Positions 1-8,631 of a stretch of 11,736 nt of DNA are shown here, in pieces. The notes under the pieces were generated by a model, which saw only the letters and a list, made by a program, of their open reading frames with translations, was not told the DNA's origin and ran no database searches. How positions within the stretch are numbered: the stretch's first letter is position 1; each line of letters starts with the position of its first letter. The position numbers and the translations under genes are program-made. The stretch comes from Clavulina sp. PMI_390 (lineage: Eukaryota; Basidiomycota; Agaricomycetes; Cantharellales; Hydnaceae): contig WIDE01000208.1 in the NCBI GenBank assembly GCA_015039315.1, positions 6,837 to 18,572 of the forward strand. Reading direction: 5' to 3'.

Positions 1-1158
1 ATCCCTCCCCAATCCGTAGGATTGCAAAGGACGATAGGAAAAGTAGTAGTTTTGGGTGTACTTAGCGTAGTAGTGAATAGACGAATATAATGGTATTCTG
101 AATCGTCAATTCAGAGAGGTTTTACAAGCGCCAGATGAGGGATTCAGAGGGTCCAAACTTGATATAGCTTGCAGAGCACTAGATGCTAATACAGAGTCCC
201 ACAAACTATAGTGGGCAAGCTCTTCAGATATTAGCCGACCTGGAGATCTCTCTCGTCTAGTCAACTGCAGAGGTATAATCGCGCAGGAACGATTTCTGAG
301 GTGATAAGGATGCTGGATTATAGGCTGGTAGGATGGGCACTTGGGTGTTAACAGGGTAATAGACTGATATTGCGAACACACGGATTTCTAACTACTTACA
401 GGTCGTATTTATACTACGAGTGCGGAAAATAGTAGGAAGAAAAGGGGAGAAAAAGAGTTCTGGGGTCCTCAGACCATGGGGAGGCCATGAGGCAGAACAT
501 GAGAAAGTGAAACAAGAAATGAACCAGGAAAAGTGTAATGAATGTATATATGAGTGGTTCGAAGAAGGGGGAGCGGTAGAAGTAACCGATTTCCAATGGG
601 AAAATGTAGTGAGTGGGAAGGAGGGTGAAATATAAAGAATGAGTGTTTTCCAAAGTTAGAACATCCGAACACGGAATCATATGCGACCGTATGATACGAG
701 TCGAACGCAAGTCTCCGTTTCGAAATCGTGAAGAAAACGAAGGAGAAAACAAGGAATTAGTGTTCAGAGACACTCAAAGAAATATGTCCAAACACGGAGG
801 GGACAGCAAAACAATTGAATCTGCTGATAAAAGATAAGATGAAACGAATGATCCGAAGATAAAACGAGTGATTTGCATGATAAGATAAAAATGCAATGGT
901 GCGGGGGTGCGGGATGATTTTCCAGTGACTCATGAGAGCGCCGGTTAATGGCCCCGCACCTATTGGAAATATGTCGTTGGAGCGATGACAGACGAATCCC
1001 TGGATCTGCTGCCATTGCAGATCGTTGCCAATCGTCTTTCCGGGAGCGCACAACATAAGAAAAATAAAATAAATGAATTGGGCGAGACCGCTAGTGATCT
1101 GCCCGCTAAATTATGCTAATCTGTAGGTACACAAGATGCAAGTAATTACCCGTTGACA
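1..1158. other. Gene-free stretch, partly purine-rich
   Basis: I see no supportable gene here. The open frames present are short, overlap on both strands, lack any recognisable motif and show no splice structure. From about 420 to 860 the plus strand is strongly purine-rich (runs of A and G such as those around 430-460 and 555-580), which by itself keeps some frames open. A TGACTCA heptamer, the core bound by AP-1/Gcn4-type bZIP factors, occurs near 926, but nothing links it to a gene. This could be intergenic DNA or old repeat sequence. Confidence 0.5.
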
Positions 1159-1273
1159 CTAGTACATTTGGTACTCATTTACATTTTTTATACACTTATT
1201 CTGGATATGCTCAAAATTTTAGGAAAATTGAAATATGTGTACAACAAATCTGAATGAGTACCAAATGTACTAG
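1159..1273. repeat. MITE-like foldback element with 21-bp perfect arms
   Basis: The 21 bases at 1159-1179 (starting CTAGTACATTTGG) are the exact reverse complement of 1253-1273, with a 73-base AT-rich spacer between them. A perfect 21-bp inverted repeat around a short non-coding core is the structure of a miniature inverted-repeat element or a long RNA hairpin. Related but imperfect arm sequences recur at about 1275-1296 and 1324-1345, so the element seems to have been nested or amplified locally. No transposase is nearby and no clear target-site duplication is visible. Confidence 0.7.
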
Positions 1274-1274
1274 G

Positions 1275-1345
1275 CTAGTCCATTTGGTTTCCCATTCCAG
1301 ATTCATTTTTATGATGGAAAAACCTTGTACATTTGGCACACATTC
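1275..1345 (+). repeat. Two degenerate extra copies of the foldback arm
   Basis: Two stretches resemble the left arm of the adjacent foldback in the same orientation. One starts CTAGTCCATTTGG at 1275 and the other contains TTGTACATTTGG from about 1325. Together with the two perfect arms this gives four versions of one 20-base motif within 190 bp. The sequence continues AT-rich and non-coding to about 1440. Confidence 0.45.
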
Positions 1346-1600
1346 ACAATAGAATTTCAAAATATAATCACTAATTTTGGTCTTATAATGATGTAGATTA
1401 GAGTACATATTTTTCACAATATAACCCTTTGTACATCATTTTTATCATGGTATGAATCCAATCTGGCAGGAGACAAGCTTTGTCTTGTATGACACTGGGG
1501 AACAGATGGAGACACAATAGTTCCTCTAAGATCTGATCTAATGTGAAGGGGGAACCTCGCTTGTCCTTCTACCTACTGTCCACAGGCTATATATATCTTC

Positions 1601-1830
1601 AAAGAACAAAAGAGGGAAAATGAACAAAGGAGAAGGTGTAGAACAAAAGGCAAGATCTGGGGTGCTAAGCAGTTGACAGGGCAAAGAAGGAAGAAGGTGT
1701 CAGGCAACTCAAACACTCAGGGCTGGTCTTCTCTGATCAACCACCCTGTTTGAACATGATCCTGTCAGCCTTGGGTCCAGGCTCTCTGGTCTAGGCCTGA
1801 ACATGATCATGCTCACCTGCTCCTCTACAG
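1601..1830 (-). repeat. Dispersed repeat A, left copy (inverted relative to 11259-11488)
   Basis: The reverse complement of this stretch aligns along its length with 11259-11488. The best part is a nearly unbroken match of about 55 bases running from the AGCAGGTGAGCATGATCATG block through CCTAGACCAGAGAGCCTGG to the GGATCATGTT block. Weaker matches extend to CACCCCAGATCTTGCC and a pyrimidine-rich end. Read on the minus strand, the homology runs up to a TATATATAG box at about 1586-1594, so this may be promoter-containing LTR sequence. No coding frame lies inside it. It sits in the CpG-poor compartment. Confidence 0.75.
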
Positions 1831-2270
1831 AGACTGCTTAAGAAGACCCTAATTAAGAGGTTTGTTAAGAGATCAGTTTGGAGCTCTGGAGCTCCAAATG
1901 GTCCCTTAACACTCTCTTAATGCTTCCTTAATGCTTTCTTAGCAGCTTAAAATTTCCTGTAAAGAACACATTAAGAGATCGTAAAATTCAACTTTGAACC
2001 CCCCTAATATCACTCTATGACCCTGTTAATATCCAAGTGCCTCAACCTTCCAGCCATGGCCAGGAGGCAACAAACCCAGTAGTAATTGGCATATTTTGCA
2101 AGAAGTATAAAGCGTGGGAAAGAAGGAACTGCACCATTGAATAGCCCTGAATTTTCCGCACTGAATGGTATATAATATATCTTGGTAGCATGCATTTTGA
2201 TCTGCTCTGGGGAAAGTAGACTTTACGCTAGGGGGAACAAAGACTTGCTCTGGGGAACAATCTATTTTCC
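1831..2270. other. Non-coding stretch with TTAA cluster and perfect palindrome
   Basis: No gene is seen. Between about 1836 and 1975 the tetramer TTAA occurs eight times, several as TTAAGAGA or its complement. At 1877-1898 a 10-base arm TTTGGAGCTC is followed, after two bases, by its exact reverse complement. The rest is AT-rich. The phrase TGCTCTGGGGAA occurs twice, at about 2203 and 2245. This resembles the non-coding terminal part of a mobile element, but no element boundary can be fixed. Confidence 0.4.
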
Positions 2271-2415
2271 AGAATTGGTATGGACAGGGCATAGATTTGG
2301 AGGCCGTGAAGTGGTGATAGGCAGGCATGTTGGGTGGTGTTGCAGATCCAAGATGAAGCAGCAACCATCTGGGTCCTGCCTCTGTTGTGTTTGTTGTCAC
2401 CAATGTTGTGCAAGC
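2271..2415 (+). repeat. Dispersed repeat B, copy 1 (CpG-decayed)
   Basis: This stretch matches 8510-8631 in the same orientation, starting AGAATTGGTATGGACAGGG here and AGAATCGGCATGGACAGGG there, and ending GTGCAAGC in both. Copy 1 carries about 23 bases (around 2357-2380) that copy 2 lacks. At six places where copy 2 has CG, copy 1 has TG or CA, and the reverse is seen once. No convincing protein is encoded. What the repeat derives from is unknown. Confidence 0.75.
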
Positions 2416-2478
2416 TGAATGGGTATTAGGTATTCATTTCCTGTGATTTGATGATGCAAACAGATATGGGGTACCAGG

Positions 2479-2484
2479 TTTATT
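2479..2484 (-). terminator. Candidate poly(A) signal of the kinase-TPR gene
   Basis: On the minus strand an AATAAA hexamer lies about 60 bases past the TAG stop of the kinase-TPR gene, in AT-rich sequence, which fits a cleavage and polyadenylation signal. Fungal poly(A) signals are loose, so this is only a candidate. Confidence 0.4.
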
Positions 2485-2543
2485 ATCACTGAGTGAGCTC
2501 CAACTTTCTATTCACTACATAGGACATTACATAGTATTATCTA

Positions 2544-5423
2544 CTATTGGGAGGCATCCAGGCTTTGCACCTTTTCATGTACATACACATACAGGGCCCA
2601 TCCCGTACCCTTAAGCAAATGAAGCATATCTCTCCAATCCTTTGGTGAGCACAGCTCATCAAGACTGTCATCCTTCCACAATCCTAACTCTGCCAATGGT
2701 CTCTCATAGTACTCAAGGGCCAATGCAAATGTTGTAGCAGTATTAAAAGATGAGCTAGAGTGGAATGCATCTCTTGCAAACTCTGCTGCTTGCTTGCCAT
2801 AAATGAGCGCATTGTCAAACTGTTGCATGGCACAGTAGACTTTTGAGACTGCAGATAGAGACTTGGCCAAGAGCCGTTTACCCCAGACCTTGTCTATATT
2901 TGCATGAGAATTAGACATCCGAGCCCCACCTTTGGCCAATTGCACCGCCTTCAGTGCCTGCTCTAGGGCTGCTGCATGCTCATCCACCTTCAAGTATACC
3001 CATGATAATTCAATGCAGGATCCAATGAAGTCCTGAAGCATATCAGGGTCAGTAGCTGTATCTAGCCTGGTCCAAAGTAGGATACTCTGCTGGAGGGGTT
3101 CAATAGATCTGAAATATGCCCAAGCCAAATAAAGTGCAAATCCCTTGCTATGGAGAAATCTGGCAACTTTGCTGTCCAACTCATCTCCTTCATAGAGTCT
3201 TGGAAGGATATGAAGAGCATATTCCACACAAGCCAGAATATCATCAAGCTTTGCAGACCGGACCAAGGCACCCCAATGAATGCATAGCAAGGCAGAGAGA
3301 AGCCTCTTCAGATCATGAGTCTTTGCACTGGAGGGAGTTTTTGGATCCTCAACAGAGGTTATGGGGGTATAGACCTTTCTTGCATAGTACTATAACAATG
3401 AGCTTCAAGTTAGTGAAACCAACATGGTCTAAATGCAGAACATACCTGAGCTTCTGCAAGTTTATCTTTGGTCTGATTTGGGGATGCACTAATCTGTGCT
3501 AGTATGTCTAGTGCATGCAGCAGTGAGGTACCAATCTTGTGGTCCTCATTGTCCAAAATTAAAAAGCTGTCCAATCCATTATTTTGTTGGATCTCAGGGT
3601 TAGGCAATATGGGTGAGCCCTTGAATGCTAATGGTGGATTGCTTGGCTGCATCCATGACAAAGAGCCCATGGAGGATGCACCACTTATTGCATGTGGGCT
3701 GATTGGTACAATGGGGGTACTGTGTTCTTGGGAGGGAGTTTGAGAGTGACTCATATAGAGCTCAGTAACTCTGGGAAGAACTTGTTGCATGGTTGGCCTC
3801 TCAGCAGGCTCATGTGCCCACATCTCTTCCAGGAGCTTCCAAAGTATAGCAACTTTGGAGTCACCTAGTGTTCCAAATGCTTCTATGGGTAGCTGGTGTG
3901 GCCAGAGTCCTCTCCCTGCAGCATTGGAGGCTGCTTGCTCATTTTGATATTCAACAAATGGCTTTTGGAGTGTGGCCAGTTCAAGGATAGTCATTGCAAA
4001 TGCATAGCAGTCAGAGGCTGGAGTGGAGCAGAATAGCTGATTGGGTTGTAAAAGTAGAAGCTCTGGAGCCAGATAGCGGAGTTTCCCACCCTCAATAACC
4101 CCAGTTGTAGTGCGGGTTTGTTCATGCTTTATACGGGATAGGCCAAAATCACACAGCAGACCTTGGCCTTCACCATCTATGAGGACATTCCGCTGATAGA
4201 TATATTCCTGAGACAATTGTGTGGTAGGAATTAATAGGTACAAGGTGCTCACTGCATGGATATCCCCATGGATAATGGGCGGGAGCATTCCATGAAGGTA
4301 CTCCAGAGCAGATGTAATGTTGTGAATCTGTGTCAGGGTGTAAGATTCTTTAGCACTGATGGGCTCTGAACCAAAGCTTACAATTTTGAGCATCACTGCA
4401 GGCCGCTCTGCTGATGTCAGATCAGTCAAGTAACTAAAAGCATTGCCATTGGCAGCAAATGGAGTCACAATTGCAAGTGGATGGTCCTCATGAGATGAGA
4501 TACCAAGAATAGGGAGCACATTTGGATGCTTAATTTGAATCTGAGATATTATTTCACGCTGTATTGCCTTTCCATGCCAGATGGATCAGTATATAGGCCA
4601 CATACAATACAAAGAGAGAGACCAACCAACACAATGTGTTTGCCTTCAGGTGAAGTCCAGTCTTGGCTCTCTGGATGCCTTGCCTCCCGCATAATCACTA
4701 CCTGGCCATTGAGTTTTGCTGTGAAGATGAAAGCCTCACCCCCAGCATCCTTGAACTTCCGATTGCAAACTTCCAGTCTCTTCACCCGGCTAGGTAGCTT
4801 GCCCAACTTAACCACAATATCTTGGACCAACCGTAAAACATGTGGTCGTTGGTCTCCAAGCCTGTGTTGAGGTTCATCAAGAGCCTACAAAAGCGGCAAT
4901 TGATAAGCAAATCCTGAATATGAATCGCCTGTACTTACAGCCTGAAGGACGTCCAGGAAAAAAGCTTGACTGGTTTGGTTATCCATGATGTTGAAGGACT
5001 TTGGGTTGGTGATAATGGTTTTTGCAAGCGGAATTGGATCAAGGGTCTATGCAAGGATATAATGTGAGACAGCCAAAAGTGATTCTGATGAGAGGAATCT
5101 ACCGGCGTTATTACTGATTCTGTCTGACGGGAGGACACCATGAGATGTTCTGCTAACTTTGACTGTTGTGAAGATGACTGGCGGGCGGGAATTGTCTCCC
5201 CATTCAAGGAGTTATAGGGTGGTGCAGAATCATGTTCACCATTCATAGGGCTCCCGATAGTAAACATATTCGAAGCAGTAGGCGTGGGCTGGACCCCAAG
5301 GGAGTCTAGAGGAGCGGGTAACATGTCTTCATGTGCAGCACGGCTTACCCCCCGACTTGTGAGCGTGAGGGCTATCCTTGTCTGAGCACGGGTTTTAGGG
5401 TGCCCGATTGATGAGTCATCCAT
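2544..5423 (-). CDS. Protein kinase (TKL-type) fused to C-terminal TPR-like repeats
   Basis: Six exons on the minus strand: 5423-5103, 5046-4939, 4884-4606, 4558-4253, 4192-3446 and 3389-2544. The five introns are 56, 54, 47, 60 and 56 bp with donors GTAGAT, GTAAGT, GTATGT, GTGAGC and GTATGT; all are phase 0 and the joins keep one frame, giving 868 residues. The ATG at 5423 has A at -3 and G at +4. Residues 1-140 are Ser/Pro/Thr-rich. Residues about 175-480 are a kinase domain: HGDIHA|RNVLID catalytic loop (Asp335, Asn340), DFG at 353-355, LAPE at 379-382, and a C-lobe ERP motif near 470. The usual beta-3 VAIK reads VVIM (205-208), so the ATP-anchoring Lys appears to be Met; activity is uncertain. 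A linker (about 480-560) leads to a helical C-terminus with TPR-like units near 711-740 and 761-790, probably for protein binding. The architecture suggests a cytosolic signalling kinase; substrate and pathway are unknown. Its TPR part has a decayed relative upstream. Exons 3-6 are CpG-poor yet remain open. Confidence 0.85.
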
Positions 5424-6157
5424 GCTTAGCAAGAGGTAATGTGGATGGTATGTAGAGTAATTCGAGTTGTACAGCGAAGATAACAGTTCTGCGGGTCCTC
5501 AAGCAGGGGCTTTTTGAGGGCTTGATGAGCAGCTGTCCGTGAAGGGAGAGACGCCAACACTGCCTCGTGTGGGCTGGAAGTCAACGTGAAATAACGGAGG
5601 AAAAAGACAGAACGGCAAGGTTTTAGGAGCAGCCGAGTTTTTCGAGAGCGATGTATTTATTAGTCTCTAGCTTACTATGGAAGTCGTGCGGTTGGTGTGG
5701 GCTTCGATGGAATGGGGAGTGCACTAATCTCGTGACCAGAGCTTACCCGAACGCTTAGTTGCCCGAATGAGTTGGGCTGCTGAATGCGACGCACCACGGA
5801 TATGCATCAACCAATCATATTTCATCATATTTTCAGCTAAGCAACAAACTTCCCTAACCTCGGAATCGCATTCTCAATGCAGTCAATCTGGCCCGATTGC
5901 GCGCGCTTGGCACATCAATATTCGCCCCATAGGCGCTACCGCTGCCGTTTACAATCACTGACAGGACAAGAGAGGAGTCCAATCTACTAGTACAATTGTG
6001 ATTCCTTTACATTAGTCTGATCAATGTGTAATAACTATAGGTGACTGGAGGGCGCAGTTTCGCCCAGGCATTACCATGTTCCGGAAACATGCTCAGCAGT
6101 TCCTCATCCGACGGGTTATAACGCTGTACGGTAGTGCTATACGGGTGCGTTCAACGC
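5424..6157. other. Intergenic region holding the kinase gene promoter
   Basis: This lies between the start of the kinase-TPR gene and the 3' end of the decayed relative, both on the minus strand. It must contain the promoter and 5' leader of the kinase gene, but I see no clear TATA box or other core element. No coding sequence is supported; a 64-codon plus-strand frame at 5767-5961 has no recognisable features. CpG content is clearly higher than in the kinase exons to the left. Confidence 0.55.
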
Positions 6158-8282
6158 TCAGACTTTCTCCGTGATGTATACATAACTGATCCACACGTCA
6201 CCAAGTTCCCCCAACATATTCCTCCATTCTTCCGGCAAGCAGAAAATATCGAGGTCACTCTCCTGCCGCAGCCCTAATCCATCCATCGACGTCTCACACC
6301 ACTCTAGTCCCGTCTCAAAGGTGTTTACTCGAGCTGTTGAGTTTCGCAGTAGAGCTGCGAACCCGCGATCAGAGCTTTGGGCAGAAGCCACGGTGCCCAT
6401 TCGGACGGTCAGGACCGAAATGACGAGCACCGTTCTCAGCTAATTGTACGCCCTCGAGCATCTGTTCCAGAGCCAAGCTGTTTTCACCCTGCGCAAGACG
6501 TGACCATGATATTGTGGTGTGGGATTCGATATCGTTGTGACGAAGTTTGGTGTTGTTCGGCATGTCCAGCTGGGCCGAGTGCAAGATAGATTATTGGTCT
6601 GCACGGATAGCCTTGGAATAGCGCTAGGATCGATAGTGTGCGTATCCCTCTGCATAGCATGGCCGTGCTAATTCGGCGGCCAGAGGATCTCCCACGTAAA
6701 CTCTCGAGACAAAGCGCTGAGCATGTGCGATCACGGCGAGTAGCTCGTCGGGAGACGCAGAATCGGAAGATAGGGGCGCTATTCCCGACAGTGACAAATA
6801 CAAATTCCTGATATCTTGCTTGGATTCGGAGGGGGTAGTTTCTGTAAGGGATCGGAGGAGTCCGGGGGGTATACCTTTCGTGCGTCATCATAAGACAGAG
6901 TATTGATCAAATGGCACAACGGAGAATCGGGCAGATACACAAACATACCTGAGCCAAAGCGAGCCTCCTTTGGGTTTCGGCCGGATGGGCTTGATATTCT
7001 GGCGCGCGCAACAGGAAAAGACCAACGATTTGTTCATTGGCCTCATTGGGTGCAGCACCCTGCAGCGAGGGCGCCGGAGGTCACGGGGATGGCCGAAGAC
7101 CAGAGCCAGTGATTCTGTTGCTTGTTGTATGAGCAATGAAGACGTAACAAGTGCGGTTGATATGGTGGGCGCAAAGGATAAAGAGGTAGGAGTAGAAAGG
7201 ACATTTCGACGAGGATGGGCGGATTGGACTCGATAGTGTCGCTGGAGTGGTCTTCAGCGCTAAGCGAAGGGCCTTGGTCCTCATCGCTAATCTGAAGCTT
7301 GGGCATGGAGACCCCAACGGTATTGCCACTACCGCTGGTGATGGACAAAGTAGACTGAGTGCTGCGCTGCACTACATTAGTGGACGGGTTCCTGCTTCGT
7401 GTCGTCGGATGGTTTCCGTCCCAGTATCGGGCAAAAACCTTGCCCCGAATCACATTCCCCATGCCAATGTGCTGGACATTGCGAGTCCCATGGACGAACC
7501 ACCCAGACTCCGTGGCCGCTAAATGCTGCTCCACAAGCGAACAGAAGAACAAAACAGCTCTCCTTTTGAGAAATATCAGCTATTACTCAATGTGGAGGGG
7601 TGGTAATTAAAGCTCACGGGCCAGATGCTGTGCGTTTGTAGCTCCTCGCCGATAATGCGCAGGAGCCGATTGAGATCAGCGAGGGAGGGTGGATGCTCTA
7701 GAACGCGAGCATTTCGCGCGTTACATCAGATATTAGTCTACGTTTTGTACCCGCAAGGGAAGCCTTAGAAATCAACGGAAGGGTAAGTATCAAGCTATCA
7801 AGAATGACGAGGTTGAGCATACCCTATTGTTGGTCCTCGTCTCACCAGACGCCTTGAGGAACTTTAGGAGGGACACTCCGCGCTCTGTCGTCTATCGAGG
7901 CGCAGCCGGATGTTATCTTGGCTTCCACAAGAAAGTTCAACTACCACGAAGCGATGTGCGATGGGTCCACTTTGCTGACGGTATCCCTCAACGGATGCTA
8001 TGCTTGCTTCCTTGAGGGAAGGAAACTCATCCACGTAGCTGCAAAAGTCGTTCAGCGAGAGTTCAATCACTTGGAAATAGGAATGAGAATGGGAGATGGT
8101 GTGGATAGGATGGATCGGAGGGATGAAGCGGGAGACGAAAGAGCCTGGGTTTGACTCTCTTTGCAAGCGTCTGCTGGTTCTGAGGCGGCAAAGAATTTAC
8201 AATAGCGTGTGCTGAAGAACGTGAGTAGAAGGAACGGTGGTACAAGGATGGAATATCGTCAGCTTACCACGAGTGGATCCAT
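6158..8282 (-). pseudogene. Decayed gene: uncharacterised N-terminal domain plus TPR-like C-terminus
   Basis: The 3' half is related to the C-terminus of the kinase-TPR protein. Matching pairs include ALEQMLEGVQLAENGAR (here) with ALEQALKAVQLAKGGAR, LPEEWRNMLGELG with SPKDWRDMLHLLKG, and YVYITEKV with YVYVHEKV. An intron follows LALAQ at 6949/6948 with donor GTATGT, exactly where the kinase gene has one after LAEAQ. Damage: in-frame TAG (6626-6624) and TAA (6593-6591), a frameshift with a deletion near 6390-6410, no AG acceptor where the conserved intron should end, a frameshift after LRLDRRQSAE (about 7870), and an extra T near 7552. The 5' half has no kinase motifs; it holds ELSLNDFCSYVDEFPS, HRFVVVEL, IRLRLDRR, LKFLKASGETRTNNR, LADLNRLLRIIGEELQ and an ESC-type motif after a 55-bp intron (7617-7563). 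I recall similar stretches in uncharacterised Agaricomycete proteins, without a known function. A likely start is the ATG at 8282, followed by a GTAAGC donor. Confidence 0.75.
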
Positions 8283-8509
8283 ATGCAAGGTGTACTGAAC
8301 AGAGAACACCCACGTCAGTCATCCCAGACTAATAGAGCGCTGGTTTGGATCGAAAATCGTGAGGACAGGTAAGGAGGTGGGATGATGATAGCAAGCAGGT
8401 ATATGTCTTTGGTGATGTGACGAAGCAATGGCAGGCCTCTTTCACAAAGGGATCAAAGGAACCATGAATATTCATACTGCCTATGATGATTCATCGCGTG
8501 CTTCATTGT
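8283..8509. other. Short intergenic region with no gene seen
   Basis: This lies between the 5' end of the decayed TPR gene and repeat B copy 2. No coding sequence, RNA gene or clear regulatory site is visible. If the decayed gene was once expressed, its promoter would have been here. Confidence 0.4.
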
Positions 8510-8631
8510 AGAATCGGCATGGACAGGGCATAGATTTGGAGGCTGTGAAGTTTTGATAGGTAGGCATGTCGGGTGGTGTCGCAGATCTGAGATGCCTCTG
8601 TCGTGTTTGTTGTCACCGATGTCGTGCAAGC
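8510..8631 (+). repeat. Dispersed repeat B, copy 2 (CpG-retaining)
   Basis: Direct partner of 2271-2415, about 23 bases shorter because of an internal deletion after GCAGATCTGAGATGC. It keeps CG at six positions where the other copy has TG or CA. It ends at GTGCAAGC, right where coding-like sequence of the bHLH pseudogene begins. It may therefore mark a breakpoint or insertion that removed the true 5' end of that gene, although it could also be part of the gene's original 5' region. Confidence 0.7.

Noticed and set aside
414..1056. Several overlapping open frames on both strands
   Set aside because: They overlap one another in different frames, are Phe/Ser-rich or Lys/Glu-rich as expected from the purine skew, and show no motif or splice structure.
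1159..1345. CRISPR-like repeat array
   Set aside because: The recurring motif is in mixed orientation, with unequal spacers and imperfect copies, in a eukaryotic context. It is a foldback element.
3116..3502. Plus-strand open frame opposite the kinase-TPR exons
   Set aside because: It is a shadow of the minus-strand coding sequence and crosses a well-supported intron.
7247..7610. Plus-strand open frames opposite the decayed TPR gene
   Set aside because: The minus strand in the same place carries homology and intron signals; the plus-strand frames have none.
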